Source: JAUIAI01 sp049680625 (lineage in GTDB: Bacteria; Pseudomonadota; Gammaproteobacteria; Burkholderiales; Burkholderiaceae_E). From it: a stretch of DNA of 49,862 nt. The notes beneath the pieces are model-generated. The model worked only from the letters and a program-made list of their open reading frames with translations. It ran no database searches and was not told the DNA's origin. The stretch is from contig JBAUID010000081.1 in NCBI GenBank assembly GCA_049680625.1, forward strand, positions 1 to 49,862, written 5' to 3'. Position numbers and translations under genes: made by a program. Each line of letters begins with the position of its first letter. Within the stretch, counting starts at the first letter, position 1. Positions 32,394-40,996 of this stretch are shown here, piece by piece.

Positions 32394-34325
32394 TTATACG
32401 CTGCTATCGGTTCGGGTTGTACCGGTAACATTGTCACCAGCACTGGCAAACCCCTGGAGTTCACTGATGGATTTTCCTGCCAGGGCCTGACGAACCGAGC
32501 GGTCCATCCGGCGGGCGGCAAAAACTTCCGAAGTTCGGCTCAACTGGTCCAGGCCAGAGCGGATAGCATCTGCATCTGCATCGACGCCGTCGCGAAGCAC
32601 TTGCAACTGTTCGATTCCGCTGCGCAACGCCGCCTGCTCATCGTCATCAAGCAGGTCGGCATCGGTATCCAATGCTGACGAAATAGCCTCGATCAAACGG
32701 TCCGCATCCACTTGCTGCTCACGTAATGCACGGGCTTTCATGTCATCACCGGCGGCGCCAAAGGCAGACTTCAACATGCCGGCAATTTCTTCATCTTCCA
32801 GCCCGTATGACGGTTTGACCACCACGCTGGCTTCAACCCCACTGGACTCTTCGCGCGCTGATACTGATAACAAACCGTCTGCGTCAATTTGATAAGTGAC
32901 TTCTATGCGGGCCGCCCCGGCAGCCATTGGCGGGATACCCCGCAGTTCAAACCGGGCCAGGGAACGGCAGTCTTCGACCAGTTCGCGTTCACCCTGAACC
33001 ACGTGAAACGCCATTGCACTCTGGCCATCTTTATGCGTGGTGAACTGCTGTGCACGGGCGACCGGTATCGTGGAATTACGCGGCACAATGCGTTCCACCA
33101 GACCACCCATGGTTTCCACCCCAAGCGACAAAGGCGTCACATCAAGTAGCAACCAGTCGTCGTCACCAACGGGGTTACCAACCAGCATATTGGCCTGCAA
33201 AGCAGCGCCGACGGCAACTACTTGATCAGGGTCAATATTAACCAAAGGTTCACAGTTAAAGAGTTTGCCAACCGCCAGGCCAACCTGCGGCATACGGGTT
33301 GAACCGCCAACCAGCACGACTCCCTTGACCTCGACGACACTAAGACCGGCATCGGATAGGGCTTGATCGCAACAGGCGAGTGTTTTGTCCAATAACGGTT
33401 TCGTCAGTTGATCAAACACTGCACGGGTCAGACCCAGGTCAATCGACTCATCATTGGATAACCTGGCAGCAAACCGAACTTGAGACGCATTAGTCAGCAA
33501 TTCTTTGCATGCGGTAGCGTGCATCATCAGTCGGCGCCAGTCAGCCGGCGCCAGTGACGAGCGGTTTTGACCACTCTCTGTTAGCGCCCAATCAACAATT
33601 GCACGATCAAAGTCGTCCCCGCCAAGGGCGGAGTCGCCGCCGGTCGCCACCACTTCAAACACACCCTGGGTCAGGCGCAGAATAGAAATATCGAAGGTGC
33701 CGCCCCCCAGATCGTAGACGGCGTAGACGCCTTGAGCTTCGTTATCAAGGCCGTAAGCAACAGCGGCCGCAGTCGGCTCATTCAAAAGGCGTAATACGTT
33801 CAAACCAGCCAGCGACGCGGCGTCTTTTGTTGCCTGGCGCTGGGCGTCATCAAAATACGCCGGCACCGTAATCACTACACCTTGTAACTCGCCACCGAGG
33901 CTTTGCTCTGCCCGCAATCGCAAGGTTTCGAGAATTTTCGCTGAAACCTCTACCGGGCTTTTGTCACCTTGAACGGTACGAATCTTCAGCATACCGGGTG
34001 CATCGACAAACTCGTAAGCCGACGACTGAGCATTCGCGTCCTCAACGCCGCGCCCCATAAATCGTTTGACAGAGACGATCGTGTTTCCAGGATCGGCAAC
34101 GGCTTGTTTCATCGCCAGGTCACCAACAACAACCGAACCATCAGACAGGTAACGAACGACTGAGGGCAACAGAAAATTTCCGTGCGCATCGGGCAGCACT
34201 TCGCTGGCTCCGGAGCGTACGGTGGCAACCAGAGAATTCGTCGTACCCAGATCAATACCCGCGGCCAGCTTTCGCTGGTGGGGTTCGGGAGTCTGGCCCG
34301 GTTCGGAGATTTGAAGCAGCGCCAT
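32394..34325 (-). CDS. hscA: Fe-S chaperone HscA
   Basis: Hsp70-type ATPase of 643 aa specialised for transferring clusters from IscU. Motifs are GIDLGTTNSLVA (phosphate loop 1), VYDLGGGTFDISIL, VVLVGGSTRMP, and the substrate domain LLDVTPLSLGVETMGG. It works with HscB and recognises the LPPVK motif of IscU, which is present in the IscU encoded here. It lies 7 bp after hscB and 34 bp before fdx. Confidence 0.97.
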   Translation of the reverse strand: MALLQISEPGQTPEPHQRKLAAGIDLGTTNSLVATVRSGASEVLPDAHGNFLLPSVVRYLSDGSVVVGDLAMKQAVADPGNTIVSVKRFMGRGVEDANAQSSAYEFVDAPGMLKIRTVQGDKSPVEVSAKILETLRLRAEQSLGGELQGVVITVPAYFDDAQRQATKDAASLAGLNVLRLLNEPTAAAVAYGLDNEAQGVYAVYDLGGGTFDISILRLTQGVFEVVATGGDSALGGDDFDRAIVDWALTESGQNRSSLAPADWRRLMMHATACKELLTNASQVRFAARLSNDESIDLGLTRAVFDQLTKPLLDKTLACCDQALSDAGLSVVEVKGVVLVGGSTRMPQVGLAVGKLFNCEPLVNIDPDQVVAVGAALQANMLVGNPVGDDDWLLLDVTPLSLGVETMGGLVERIVPRNSTIPVARAQQFTTHKDGQSAMAFHVVQGERELVEDCRSLARFELRGIPPMAAGAARIEVTYQIDADGLLSVSAREESSGVEASVVVKPSYGLEDEEIAGMLKSAFGAAGDDMKARALREQQVDADRLIEAISSALDTDADLLDDDEQAALRSGIEQLQVLRDGVDADADAIRSGLDQLSRTSEVFAARRMDRSVRQALAGKSISELQGFASAGDNVTGTTRTDSSV

Positions 34326-34332
34326 AAATAAT

Positions 34333-34866
34333 TTACCGACGGTTGAGCGACCGAGTCGCTGTGTTTACTTCCTGGGCAAAACGGTCCAGGAACATCCAAC
34401 GCCGGACCAGGCCGGCGGCCAGCGCAAAATCGGCTGACTTGTCCAATGCAGTAGAGAGCTCATCGGTTAACTTCAGCCGCACGGCATCAACCTGCTTACT
34501 TAGTAAATCCACTGCAGCCAGGTCATCAGCATCAACGGCTTCTTCGAGCGCTTCGCGCCACTCGAGTTGCTGCATCATGAACTCGGCTGGCATTGCCGTG
34601 TTGTCTTCAGCGCCAATTTCTTCCCCATTGATTTCGCACAAATAGCGGGCCCGCGTTAGCGGGTTGCGTAGCGCCTGATGTGCCTCATTAGCCAGGGTAG
34701 CCAACTGCATTGCATAACGTTTTTCCGCTGAGCCGGCGTTAGCAAAGCGGTCGGGATGGACCGCGCTCTGGACCTGCCGGTAGGCCAACTCAAGCGCGTG
34801 AAGATCGATGCCAAACGCTTGTGGCAGCGAAAAAAACTCGAAGTAATTGCGCTTGAGCGCCTGCAT
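34333..34866 (-). CDS. hscB: Fe-S co-chaperone HscB
   Basis: J-domain protein of 177 aa that delivers IscU to HscA. The N-terminal J domain starts YFEFFSLPQAFGID and holds the HPD motif in QSAVHPDRF. The C-terminal three-helix domain (about 90-175) binds IscU and includes the YLCEINGEE segment. The 104-bp gap between iscA and hscB holds nothing recognisable. Confidence 0.96.
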   Translation of the reverse strand: MQALKRNYFEFFSLPQAFGIDLHALELAYRQVQSAVHPDRFANAGSAEKRYAMQLATLANEAHQALRNPLTRARYLCEINGEEIGAEDNTAMPAEFMMQQLEWREALEEAVDADDLAAVDLLSKQVDAVRLKLTDELSTALDKSADFALAAGLVRRWMFLDRFAQEVNTATRSLNRR

Positions 34867-34970
34867 TGGAAAACCCGTCGCTAACTGAGCACCGCGCGGC
34901 GCCCAGTTGATCTCAGAAGACTAGTAAAGAAAGTCACACGTCGGGATCACACACGGGGTTATGTGCAGTG

Positions 34971-35294
34971 TCATACGTTAAACGACTCACCGCACCCGCA
35001 TTCACTCTTGACGTTCGGGTTATTGAACTTGAAACCTTCATTAAGACCTTCCCGGGCAAAATCAAGCTCAGTGCCGTCGATATACGGAAGGCTCTTGGGA
35101 TCAATGAAGAGTCGAATCCCGTTGCTTTCGAACTCGGTGTCGTTGGTGTCGACGACGTCGGTAAATTCGAGTTTATAAGCCAGACCCGAGCAACCCGTCG
35201 TGTGCACGCCCAGGCGCAACCCAACGCCTTTGCCGCGTTTGGTCAGGTAGTTGGAAATATGCTTAGCAGCAGCTTCAGTCAAGGTTACAGACAT
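34971..35294 (-). CDS. iscA: A-type Fe-S carrier IscA
   Basis: Carrier protein of 107 aa that receives and passes on Fe-S clusters. The three conserved cysteines are C35 in TTGCSGLAY and the C-terminal pair in SECGCGESF. The start MSVTLTEAAAKHI is standard. It lies in the isc operon between iscU and hscB. The opposite strand shows a long open frame here, which is only a shadow. Confidence 0.97.
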   Translation of the reverse strand: MSVTLTEAAAKHISNYLTKRGKGVGLRLGVHTTGCSGLAYKLEFTDVVDTNDTEFESNGIRLFIDPKSLPYIDGTELDFAREGLNEGFKFNNPNVKSECGCGESFNV

Positions 35295-35325
35295 AATTCA
35301 CCCGTATAACTAATTTGCAAAGGGC

Positions 35326-35730
35326 TCAAGCGGCCTTTTGCCCCGCATCACTTGCGTTGCGGGACTTGTAGTCATCAATTGCAGCTTTGATGGCATCTTC
35401 AGCAAGGATTGAACAGTGGATTTTCACCGGCGGCAAAGCCAGTTCTTCGGCAATCGCAGTATTCTTGATTGAACCGGCCTCGTCGATTGACTTACCCTTA
35501 ACCCACTCGGTAATCAACGACGACGACGCAATTGCCGAGCCGCAGCCATAGGTCTTGAACTTGGCGTCTTCAATAATGCCCTGCTCATTCACCTTGATCT
35601 GCAACTTCATGACGTCGCCGCAAGCCGGCGCGCCCACCATGCCGGTACCCACGGTTGGGTCGGATTTGTCGAGTGAACCCACATTGCGCGGGTTCTCGTA
35701 GTGATCGATTACTTTTTCGCTATAGGCCAT
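35326..35730 (-). CDS. iscU: Fe-S scaffold IscU
   Basis: Scaffold protein of 134 aa on which clusters are first built. All three ligand cysteines are present: APACGDVM, YGCGSAIASSS and IHCSILAEDA. The HscA-recognition motif LPPVK directly precedes the third cysteine. The N-terminus MAYSEKVIDHYENPRNVGS is canonical. It lies 72 bp downstream of iscS. Confidence 0.98.
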   Translation of the reverse strand: MAYSEKVIDHYENPRNVGSLDKSDPTVGTGMVGAPACGDVMKLQIKVNEQGIIEDAKFKTYGCGSAIASSSLITEWVKGKSIDEAGSIKNTAIAEELALPPVKIHCSILAEDAIKAAIDDYKSRNASDAGQKAA

Positions 35731-35802
35731 TATCTGACTCCGGTTAGCATGTTCTGGTTAAAGTTTATGATTTTCTCGTATGTAATACAGCTATGGCTAC
35801 AT

Positions 35803-37017
35803 TTAGTGTGCGGCCCACTGTACTGAGTCCAGGTCGACACCTTCCTGAACCATTTCCCACAGTGGTGACATTTCGCGCAACTTGCCAACCTTGTCGTGCA
35901 ACAGTTGTACCGCGAAATCAATTTCTTCCTCCGTAGTAAACCGGCCGACCGTAAAACGAATCGAGCTGTGGGCAAGTTCGTCGTTACGCCCAAGAGCGCG
36001 TAATACGTACGACGGTTCAAGGCTGGCCGAGGTACAAGCCGAACCACTGGAAACCGCGAGATCTTTAATGGCCATAATCAGGGACTCACCTTCAACATAG
36101 TTGAAGCTGACGTTCAGGTTATGCGGCACCCGCTGCTCAAGGCTGCCATTGAGATAAACCTCGTCCATGGTTTTTAAACCGTTCCAGAGACGATCGCGTA
36201 GCATCCTGATGCGTTCGTTCTCAGATGCCATCTCTTCGCGGGCAAGCCGGAATGACTCGCCCATGCCAACAATCTGATGGGTTGCAAGCGTGCCTGAGCG
36301 CATCCCACGCTCGTGTCCACCACCATGAATCTGAGCTTCAATGCGAACCCGCGGCTTACGGCGGACAAACAGCGCACCGACCCCCTTCGGACCATAAGTT
36401 TTATGGGCGCACAACGACATCAAATCGATTTTCAGATCCTGCATATCGATCAGCATCTTGCCAGTTGCCTGGGCTGCGTCAACATGAAAGAAAATCTTGC
36501 GCGCGCGCAGGATTTCGCCAAAAGCCTTGACGTCCTGAATCACACCAATTTCGTTGTTGACCAGCAATACCGACACCAGGATGGTGTCATCGCGCAATGC
36601 GGCTTCCAGCGCCTGGGGTGACACGAGGCCTTGATCGTCAACATCCATATAAGTGACTTCAAAACCCTCGCGCTCGAGCTCGCGCATAGTGTCCAGGGTT
36701 GCCTTGTGCTCGGTGCGCAACGTGATCAGGTGTTTGCCCTTGTCTTTATAAAAATGGGCAGCGCCTTTAATACCAAGATTGGTTGCTTCAGTTGCGCCAG
36801 AGGTCCACACGATTTCGCGGGGATCAGCATTGATCAGCGCGGCCACCTCACTGCGCGCCTGCTCAACCGCTTTCTCCGCCGTCCAACCGTAAGAGTGGCT
36901 ACGCGACGCCGGATTACCAAAATCGCCTCTGAGAAATGGCAACATTGCATCGACAACACGCGGGTCAACCGGTGTCGTGGCGGAGTAGTCGAGATAAACA
37001 GGTAGCTTCAGGCTCAT
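35803..37017 (-). CDS. iscS: Cysteine desulfurase IscS
   Basis: PLP enzyme of 404 aa that takes sulfur from cysteine for Fe-S clusters and tRNA thiolation. Motifs are YLDYSATTPVDPRV, SGATEATNLGIKG, the PLP lysine in SLCAHKTYGPKG, the mobile catalytic cysteine in SSGSACTSASLEPS, and a C-terminus ending SVQWAAH, close to the usual IscU-contact tail. The ATG has no strong ribosome-binding site, and the leader carries a 10-bp tandem repeat at 37041-37090. In E. coli this spacer region is also where RyhB acts; whether that applies here is unknown. Confidence 0.98.
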   Translation of the reverse strand: MSLKLPVYLDYSATTPVDPRVVDAMLPFLRGDFGNPASRSHSYGWTAEKAVEQARSEVAALINADPREIVWTSGATEATNLGIKGAAHFYKDKGKHLITLRTEHKATLDTMRELEREGFEVTYMDVDDQGLVSPQALEAALRDDTILVSVLLVNNEIGVIQDVKAFGEILRARKIFFHVDAAQATGKMLIDMQDLKIDLMSLCAHKTYGPKGVGALFVRRKPRVRIEAQIHGGGHERGMRSGTLATHQIVGMGESFRLAREEMASENERIRMLRDRLWNGLKTMDEVYLNGSLEQRVPHNLNVSFNYVEGESLIMAIKDLAVSSGSACTSASLEPSYVLRALGRNDELAHSSIRFTVGRFTTEEEIDFAVQLLHDKVGKLREMSPLWEMVQEGVDLDSVQWAAH

Positions 37018-37040
37018 GGCTGTGATCGTTCGCTCAGTTA

Positions 37041-37090
37041 GTTCTGGTTAGTTCTGGTTAGTTCTGGTTAGTTCTGGTTATGTCTGGTTA
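37041..37090 (-). repeat. 10-bp tandem repeat in the iscR-iscS spacer
   Basis: Five direct units on the minus strand: TAACCAGACA once and TAACCAGAAC four times, followed by a partial TAAC. Each unit holds a TAA. Because 10 is not a multiple of 3, the array places stops in all three frames just ahead of iscS. The last unit ends 23 bp before the iscS ATG. Confidence 0.9.
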
Positions 37091-37132
37091 CAGAGATATC
37101 TAAATAGGAAAAACGTCCAAAAACATCATCAG

Positions 37133-37153
37133 TGGCGGCCCTGGGGCACGCCA
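37133..37153 (-). other. Hairpin just downstream of iscR
   Basis: An inverted repeat (TGGCG/CGCCA outer, GCC/GGC inner with one bulge) begins 4 bp after the iscR stop on the minus strand. T-rich stretches follow about 9 and 18 nt later, too far for a standard terminator. It may protect the iscR 3' end or partly attenuate transcription before iscS. Confidence 0.35.
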
Positions 37154-37157
37154 GCAC

Positions 37158-37688
37158 TTACAAGGTTGTCAGCCGACCTTTGTCGAGCTTGATCTGCTGC
37201 AAGGTTGAGGTCGGGAAATCCAGCGCCGTCCGATGCTCTTTGACCACCGAAACATCTTTGGACTGTGAACGCCCTGCCCGCTCTTTATGACCGTCTACCA
37301 GGCTGTGTAAAGAAACAGAGCTCAGGTACTCAACCATTTTTTGCGTCAGCGTGCTCCACAGCTCATGTGTCATACACGGGCCGCTGTCATCACCACAGTT
37401 TTCCTTGCCGGCACATTGGGTGGCATCAAGCGGTTCGTCTACGGCAAAAATAATGTCAGCAACTGTTACATCCTTCGGATTTCGCGCCAGGCTGTATCCA
37501 CCACCTGGCCCGCGGGTACTTTCGACCAGCTCGCTGCGGCGCAGACGGCCAAACAATTGCTCGAGGTAAGACAGCGAAATCTTCTGCCGCTCACTGATAC
37601 CCGCAAGCGTCACAGGCCCCTGATGCTCACGCATAGCAAGGTCAATCATCGCGGTCACTGCAAAACGTCCTTTGGTGGTAAGTCGCAT
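37158..37688 (-). CDS. iscR: Fe-S sensing regulator IscR
   Basis: Rrf2-family repressor of 176 aa that controls the isc operon according to its own [2Fe-2S] cluster. The N-terminal winged helix (MRLTTKGRFAVTAMIDLA) includes the recognition segment ISERQKISLSYLEQLFGRLR. The cluster cysteines lie in CAGKENC and GPCMTHELW; their spacing is C-x5-C-x6-C, one residue longer in the second gap than in E. coli. The C-terminal tail is basic and low in structure. GAGGAGAAGG precedes the ATG. Two IscR-type sites overlap its promoter, so it should repress itself and the isc genes when clusters are plentiful. Confidence 0.97.
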   Translation of the reverse strand: MRLTTKGRFAVTAMIDLAMREHQGPVTLAGISERQKISLSYLEQLFGRLRRSELVESTRGPGGGYSLARNPKDVTVADIIFAVDEPLDATQCAGKENCGDDSGPCMTHELWSTLTQKMVEYLSSVSLHSLVDGHKERAGRSQSKDVSVVKEHRTALDFPTSTLQQIKLDKGRLTTL

Positions 37689-37708
37689 TTCCTTCTCCTC
37701 TCAGGGCA

Positions 37709-37732
37709 ATCCCGAGTAGTTAGGTCAACTAT
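37709..37732 (-). promoter_or_regulatory. IscR type-1 site B over the -10 region
   Basis: Minus strand: ATAGTTGACC, then TAACTACTCGGGAT. A partial match to the type-1 IscR consensus (ATASYYGACTRWWWYAGTCRRSTAT). It overlaps the -10 element TATAGT (37728-37733, preceded by an extended TG). Confidence 0.65.
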
Positions 37733-37733
37733 A
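37728..37733 (-). promoter_or_regulatory. Extended -10 of the iscR promoter
   Basis: TATAGT on the minus strand, preceded by TGA to give TGATATAGT, an extended -10 element. The -35 position falls inside IscR site A and is weak. Predicted leader of about 33 nt. Confidence 0.6.
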
Positions 37734-37737
37734 TCAA

Positions 37738-37761
37738 ATTCCCGACTGAATTAGTCGGTAT
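37738..37761 (-). promoter_or_regulatory. IscR type-1 site A over the -35 region
   Basis: Minus strand: ATACCGACTAATTCAGTCGGGAAT interrupted only by the normal AT centre; the arms CCGACT and AGTCGG are perfect inverted repeats. A strong match to the type-1 IscR consensus, located where binding would block RNA polymerase. Confidence 0.8.
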
Positions 37762-37951
37762 TCCCACAAAACCTTTCAGCCTTTCAGCTATTTGTCCTGG
37801 ACAATATACGCGCTTTCACGGCAAATGACCAATTGGTTCTTTTTGTGACCGTAAAGTCATTCCTATATGTGGGCTTAATTCCCAAATTCAAGTCATAAAA
37901 AGCGCCTGAACTTTGCCCCGCCCCATGAATATCAGCACCGCAACCGAATTA
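37762..37951. other. Spacer between iscR promoter and phosphatase terminator
   Basis: No gene or repeat seen. The segment is more AT-rich than its surroundings, as expected upstream of a promoter. Confidence 0.4.
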
Positions 37952-37978
37952 AAAAAGCGCCCGGTGAAGGCGCTTTTT
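37952..37978 (-). terminator. Rho-independent terminator of the tyrosine phosphatase gene
   Basis: A perfect 10-bp inverted repeat AAAAAGCGCC / GGCGCTTTTT with a 7-nt loop lies 20 bp past the phosphatase stop. On the minus strand the stem ends in TTTTTT. It should insulate the isc operon from upstream transcription. Confidence 0.88.
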
Positions 37979-37998
37979 CGCCGGGTCACCAGGCACGG

Positions 37999-38490
37999 TC
38001 AGGCAGCGGCCACCTGCGTGGCGCGCCGCTTGGCCACTTCCAGCAGGCCGGAACAGGCATCTTCGAGATAATCGAGTGCTTGTTCAAAGCCACTCTGGCT
38101 GCCGTAATACGGATCCGGCACCGTGGCCGACTCGTGATCATTAGCGAAGCGCATAAGCAACTGAATTTTGTGGGCTGAACCACGCGGTGCGATTTGCTGC
38201 AGCAATGCGTGGTTGTCCCAGTCCATTGCGAGGATGAGATCAAAGTCCTCGAAATGCTGGGCAGTGACTTTGGTGGCACACAAATCAGAAATGTCATAAC
38301 CCCGTTTAATCACCGCCAGCTGTGCCCGCTGATCAGGAGACTCTCCTTCGTGAAACGCATGTGTGCCTGCCGAGGATACGGATACCACTTGCTGCAGTCC
38401 GGCCTGTTCAATCAATTGCCTGAACACCCCCTCAGCCATTGCTGATCGGCATATGTTGCCCATACAAACAAATAGCACACGGGTATTCAT
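37999..38490 (-). CDS. Low-molecular-weight protein tyrosine phosphatase
   Basis: Cytoplasmic phosphatase of 163 aa. The N-terminal active-site loop is VCMGNICRSAMAEG (CX5R with Cys and Arg), and the general-acid aspartate lies in VPDPYYG near residue 125. The ATG at 38490 (MNTRVLFVCMGN) matches usual family starts. ATGs at 38502 and 38520 are possible and add 4 or 10 residues; GAGAG precedes the 38502 ATG. Partners in this group are often tyrosine kinases of exopolysaccharide synthesis, but none is near. The link to isc genes is positional only. Confidence 0.9.
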   Translation of the reverse strand: MNTRVLFVCMGNICRSAMAEGVFRQLIEQAGLQQVVSVSSAGTHAFHEGESPDQRAQLAVIKRGYDISDLCATKVTAQHFEDFDLILAMDWDNHALLQQIAPRGSAHKIQLLMRFANDHESATVPDPYYGSQSGFEQALDYLEDACSGLLEVAKRRATQVAAA

Positions 38491-38604
38491 CGCAAAAGTC
38501 ATCGGCTCTCTTTTTCCCATTTTTAATTTCCGATTAGTAGGTGTTAGTTATAGTTGAGATACCAACCCAACCCCGCGAACAGGCCTCCCATGGCACACCG
38601 CAAA

Positions 38605-40749
38605 TCATGCGGCTCTGTCCGGAACGAAGGGCACTACGTTTCCGCTGGCATTCGCCCCGAATGCCTGCTCCCTTAAGAGAGACAGCTGATCTCGCATTTT
38701 TGCTGCCTTCTCAAACTCAAGGTTCCTTGCGTGCTCGAGCATTAATTTCTCAAGCCGTTTAATTTCTTTCGCCAGGCCTTTCTCGCCCAGTTTTTCAAAC
38801 GCCACCGCAGTTGCCGACTGAGCGTCCCGCTCTTCTTGCCGGGTCTTGCTCTTGCCGTCGTAAACACCGTCAATCAGTTCACGAATTTGCTTGGATACAC
38901 CACGTGGAGTGATACCGTGTTTTATATTGAACGCTTCCTGAGCACTGCGTCGTCGATTGGTTTCCCGGATAGCGCGCTGCATCGAATCGGTTTCTCTGTC
39001 CGCATACAAAATAGCGGTACCGTTAATATTGCGCGCCGCGCGACCAATGGTTTGAACCAGGCTGCGTTCGGAACGCAGAAACCCTTCTTTGTCAGCATCA
39101 AGGATAGCAACCAGTGACACTTCGGGAATATCCAGACCTTCGCGCAACAGGTTGATACCGACCAACACATCGAAAGTACCCAGCCGAAGATCACGCAGAA
39201 TCTCAACCCGCTCGACAGTGTCAATATCGGAATGCAGGTAACGTACTTGCACGCCGTTATCGGACAGGTAATCAGTGAGCTCTTCAGCCATTCGTTTGGT
39301 GAGTGTCGTCACCAGCACCCGATCACCTTTGCCAACCCGCTCATGGATTTCGGACAATAAGTCGTCTACCTGGGTAGATGCGGGTCGTATCAGTACCGTC
39401 GGGTCGACCAGTCCGGTGGGTCGTACCAACTGCTCTACTACCTGCCCGGTATGCTCACTTTCATAGGTTGACGGGGTTGCCGAAACAAAGACGGTTTGAC
39501 GGGCCCGCTCTTCGAACTCTTCAAATTTCAACGGCCGGTTGTCCATTGCTGACGGCAAACGGAAGCCGTATTCAACCAGGGTCTGTTTGCGCGAGCGATC
39601 GCCTTTGTACATGGCACCGATCTGCCCCATCATGACGTGGCTTTCGTCAATGATCATCAGCGCGTCTTCAGGCAGATAATCAATCAGGGTTGGTGGCGGC
39701 TCACCCGGTGCAGCCCCCGAGAAATGCCGGGAATAGTTTTCAATCCCTTTGCAAAAACCGAGCTCGGTCAACATTTCGAGATCAAAGCGGGTTCGCTGCT
39801 CCAGTCGCTGCGCTTCAACAAATTTCCCGTCGCCATTAAACTGACCCAGTCTTTCAGTAAGCTCTGTCTTTATGGTTTCGACGGCTGCCAGTACGCGCGC
39901 ACGCGGAGTGACATAGTGCGACGAAGGATAAACCGTAAAGCGCGGAATTTTCTGACGCACCCGCCCGGTTAACGGATCGAACAATTGAATGGTTTCCACT
40001 TCGTCGTCAAACAGGTCAATACGAACCGCAAGCTCAGCATGCTCGGCCGGGAAAACATCAATCTGGTCGCCACGCACGCGGAATGTTCCACGTGAAAAAT
40101 CAGTTTCGTTGCGCTTGTATTGCATGGACACCAGACGTTGCAATACGTCACGCTGCGACATCTTGTCGCCAATTCGAAGCGTCATAACCATGGCGTGATA
40201 GTCGGCAGGGCTACCGATGCCATAGATACATGACACGCTGCCGATAATGACGGTATCGCGACGCTCGAGCAAAGACTTGGTTGCCGACAAACGCATTTGC
40301 TCAATGTGTTCGTTGATTGACGAGTCTTTCTCAATAAACAAATCACGCTGCGGAACGTAGGCTTCGGGCTGGTAATAGTCGTAATAGGAAACAAAATATT
40401 CGACGGCATTGCGCGGAAAGAACTCGCGCATCTCGGCGTACAACTGGGCGGCGAGGGTTTTATTTGGTGCCAGAACCAAAGCCGGTCGGCCAAGACGGGC
40501 AACCATATTCGCAATAGTGAAAGTTTTGCCAGACCCAGTGACCCCAAGGAGGGTCTGATAACTCAGCCCGTCCTCGATCCCCTCGACCAGGGCCGCAATC
40601 GCCTCGGGTTGATCCCCTGCTGGCTCAAACGGCTGAAAAAGCTGAAACGGGCTATCCGGGAAGCTCACAAATTTTGCTTGCGCCAGACCGGCTGCAACCG
40701 CCGTTTCCGGGGCTTTAGCCTCGCTTTGCGTGATACGATTCTCAGTCAA
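38605..40749 (-). CDS. uvrB: Excinuclease ABC subunit B
   Basis: DNA-damage verification helicase of nucleotide excision repair, 714 aa. Motifs are Walker A GVTGSGKTFT, FVSYYDYYQPEAYVP (the DNA-gripping hairpin), IIDESHVMMGQIGAM, VSATPSTYE, GINLLREGLDIPEV, QTIGRAARN and a C-terminal UVR motif (KLMLEHARNLEFEKAAKMRDQ is the region). The reading frame starts with TTG at 40749, giving about 27 residues before the family core FPDSPFQLFQPFEPAGDQP. A GTG nearer the core (V28) is an alternative. It is divergent from the aminotransferase gene. Confidence 0.96.
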   Translation of the reverse strand: MTENRITQSEAKAPETAVAAGLAQAKFVSFPDSPFQLFQPFEPAGDQPEAIAALVEGIEDGLSYQTLLGVTGSGKTFTIANMVARLGRPALVLAPNKTLAAQLYAEMREFFPRNAVEYFVSYYDYYQPEAYVPQRDLFIEKDSSINEHIEQMRLSATKSLLERRDTVIIGSVSCIYGIGSPADYHAMVMTLRIGDKMSQRDVLQRLVSMQYKRNETDFSRGTFRVRGDQIDVFPAEHAELAVRIDLFDDEVETIQLFDPLTGRVRQKIPRFTVYPSSHYVTPRARVLAAVETIKTELTERLGQFNGDGKFVEAQRLEQRTRFDLEMLTELGFCKGIENYSRHFSGAAPGEPPPTLIDYLPEDALMIIDESHVMMGQIGAMYKGDRSRKQTLVEYGFRLPSAMDNRPLKFEEFEERARQTVFVSATPSTYESEHTGQVVEQLVRPTGLVDPTVLIRPASTQVDDLLSEIHERVGKGDRVLVTTLTKRMAEELTDYLSDNGVQVRYLHSDIDTVERVEILRDLRLGTFDVLVGINLLREGLDIPEVSLVAILDADKEGFLRSERSLVQTIGRAARNINGTAILYADRETDSMQRAIRETNRRRSAQEAFNIKHGITPRGVSKQIRELIDGVYDGKSKTRQEERDAQSATAVAFEKLGEKGLAKEIKRLEKLMLEHARNLEFEKAAKMRDQLSLLREQAFGANASGNVVPFVPDRAA

Positions 40750-40996
40750 ATCAGACGTTTCCAGGGGCCGCGGACACCAAACAATAACTTTACAAAAGTT
40801 GTTTGCTGTCAGTTAGTTACACCAGTTACCTACCATCACTTCTAAGTTTTGGGAGATTTCACCGGCAACGGAAGATTATGTGCGCGGCCGGTAGCCAATG
40901 TCTAGTGGTTTGCATAAAATTAGGGCAAGCATCAGTCCAAAACTTTGTTTCTTTTTGATCCCACCCACTTCCCACCGGTTTCCGACCCCAGACAAT

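Noticed and set aside
34968..35309. 113-codon plus-strand frame opposite iscA
   Set aside because: It is the antisense shadow of iscA, which has all its family motifs.
37041..37090. Possible CRISPR array
   Set aside because: The 10-bp units are directly abutting with no spacers and there are no cas genes. The same reasoning excludes the arrays at 19648 and 47061.
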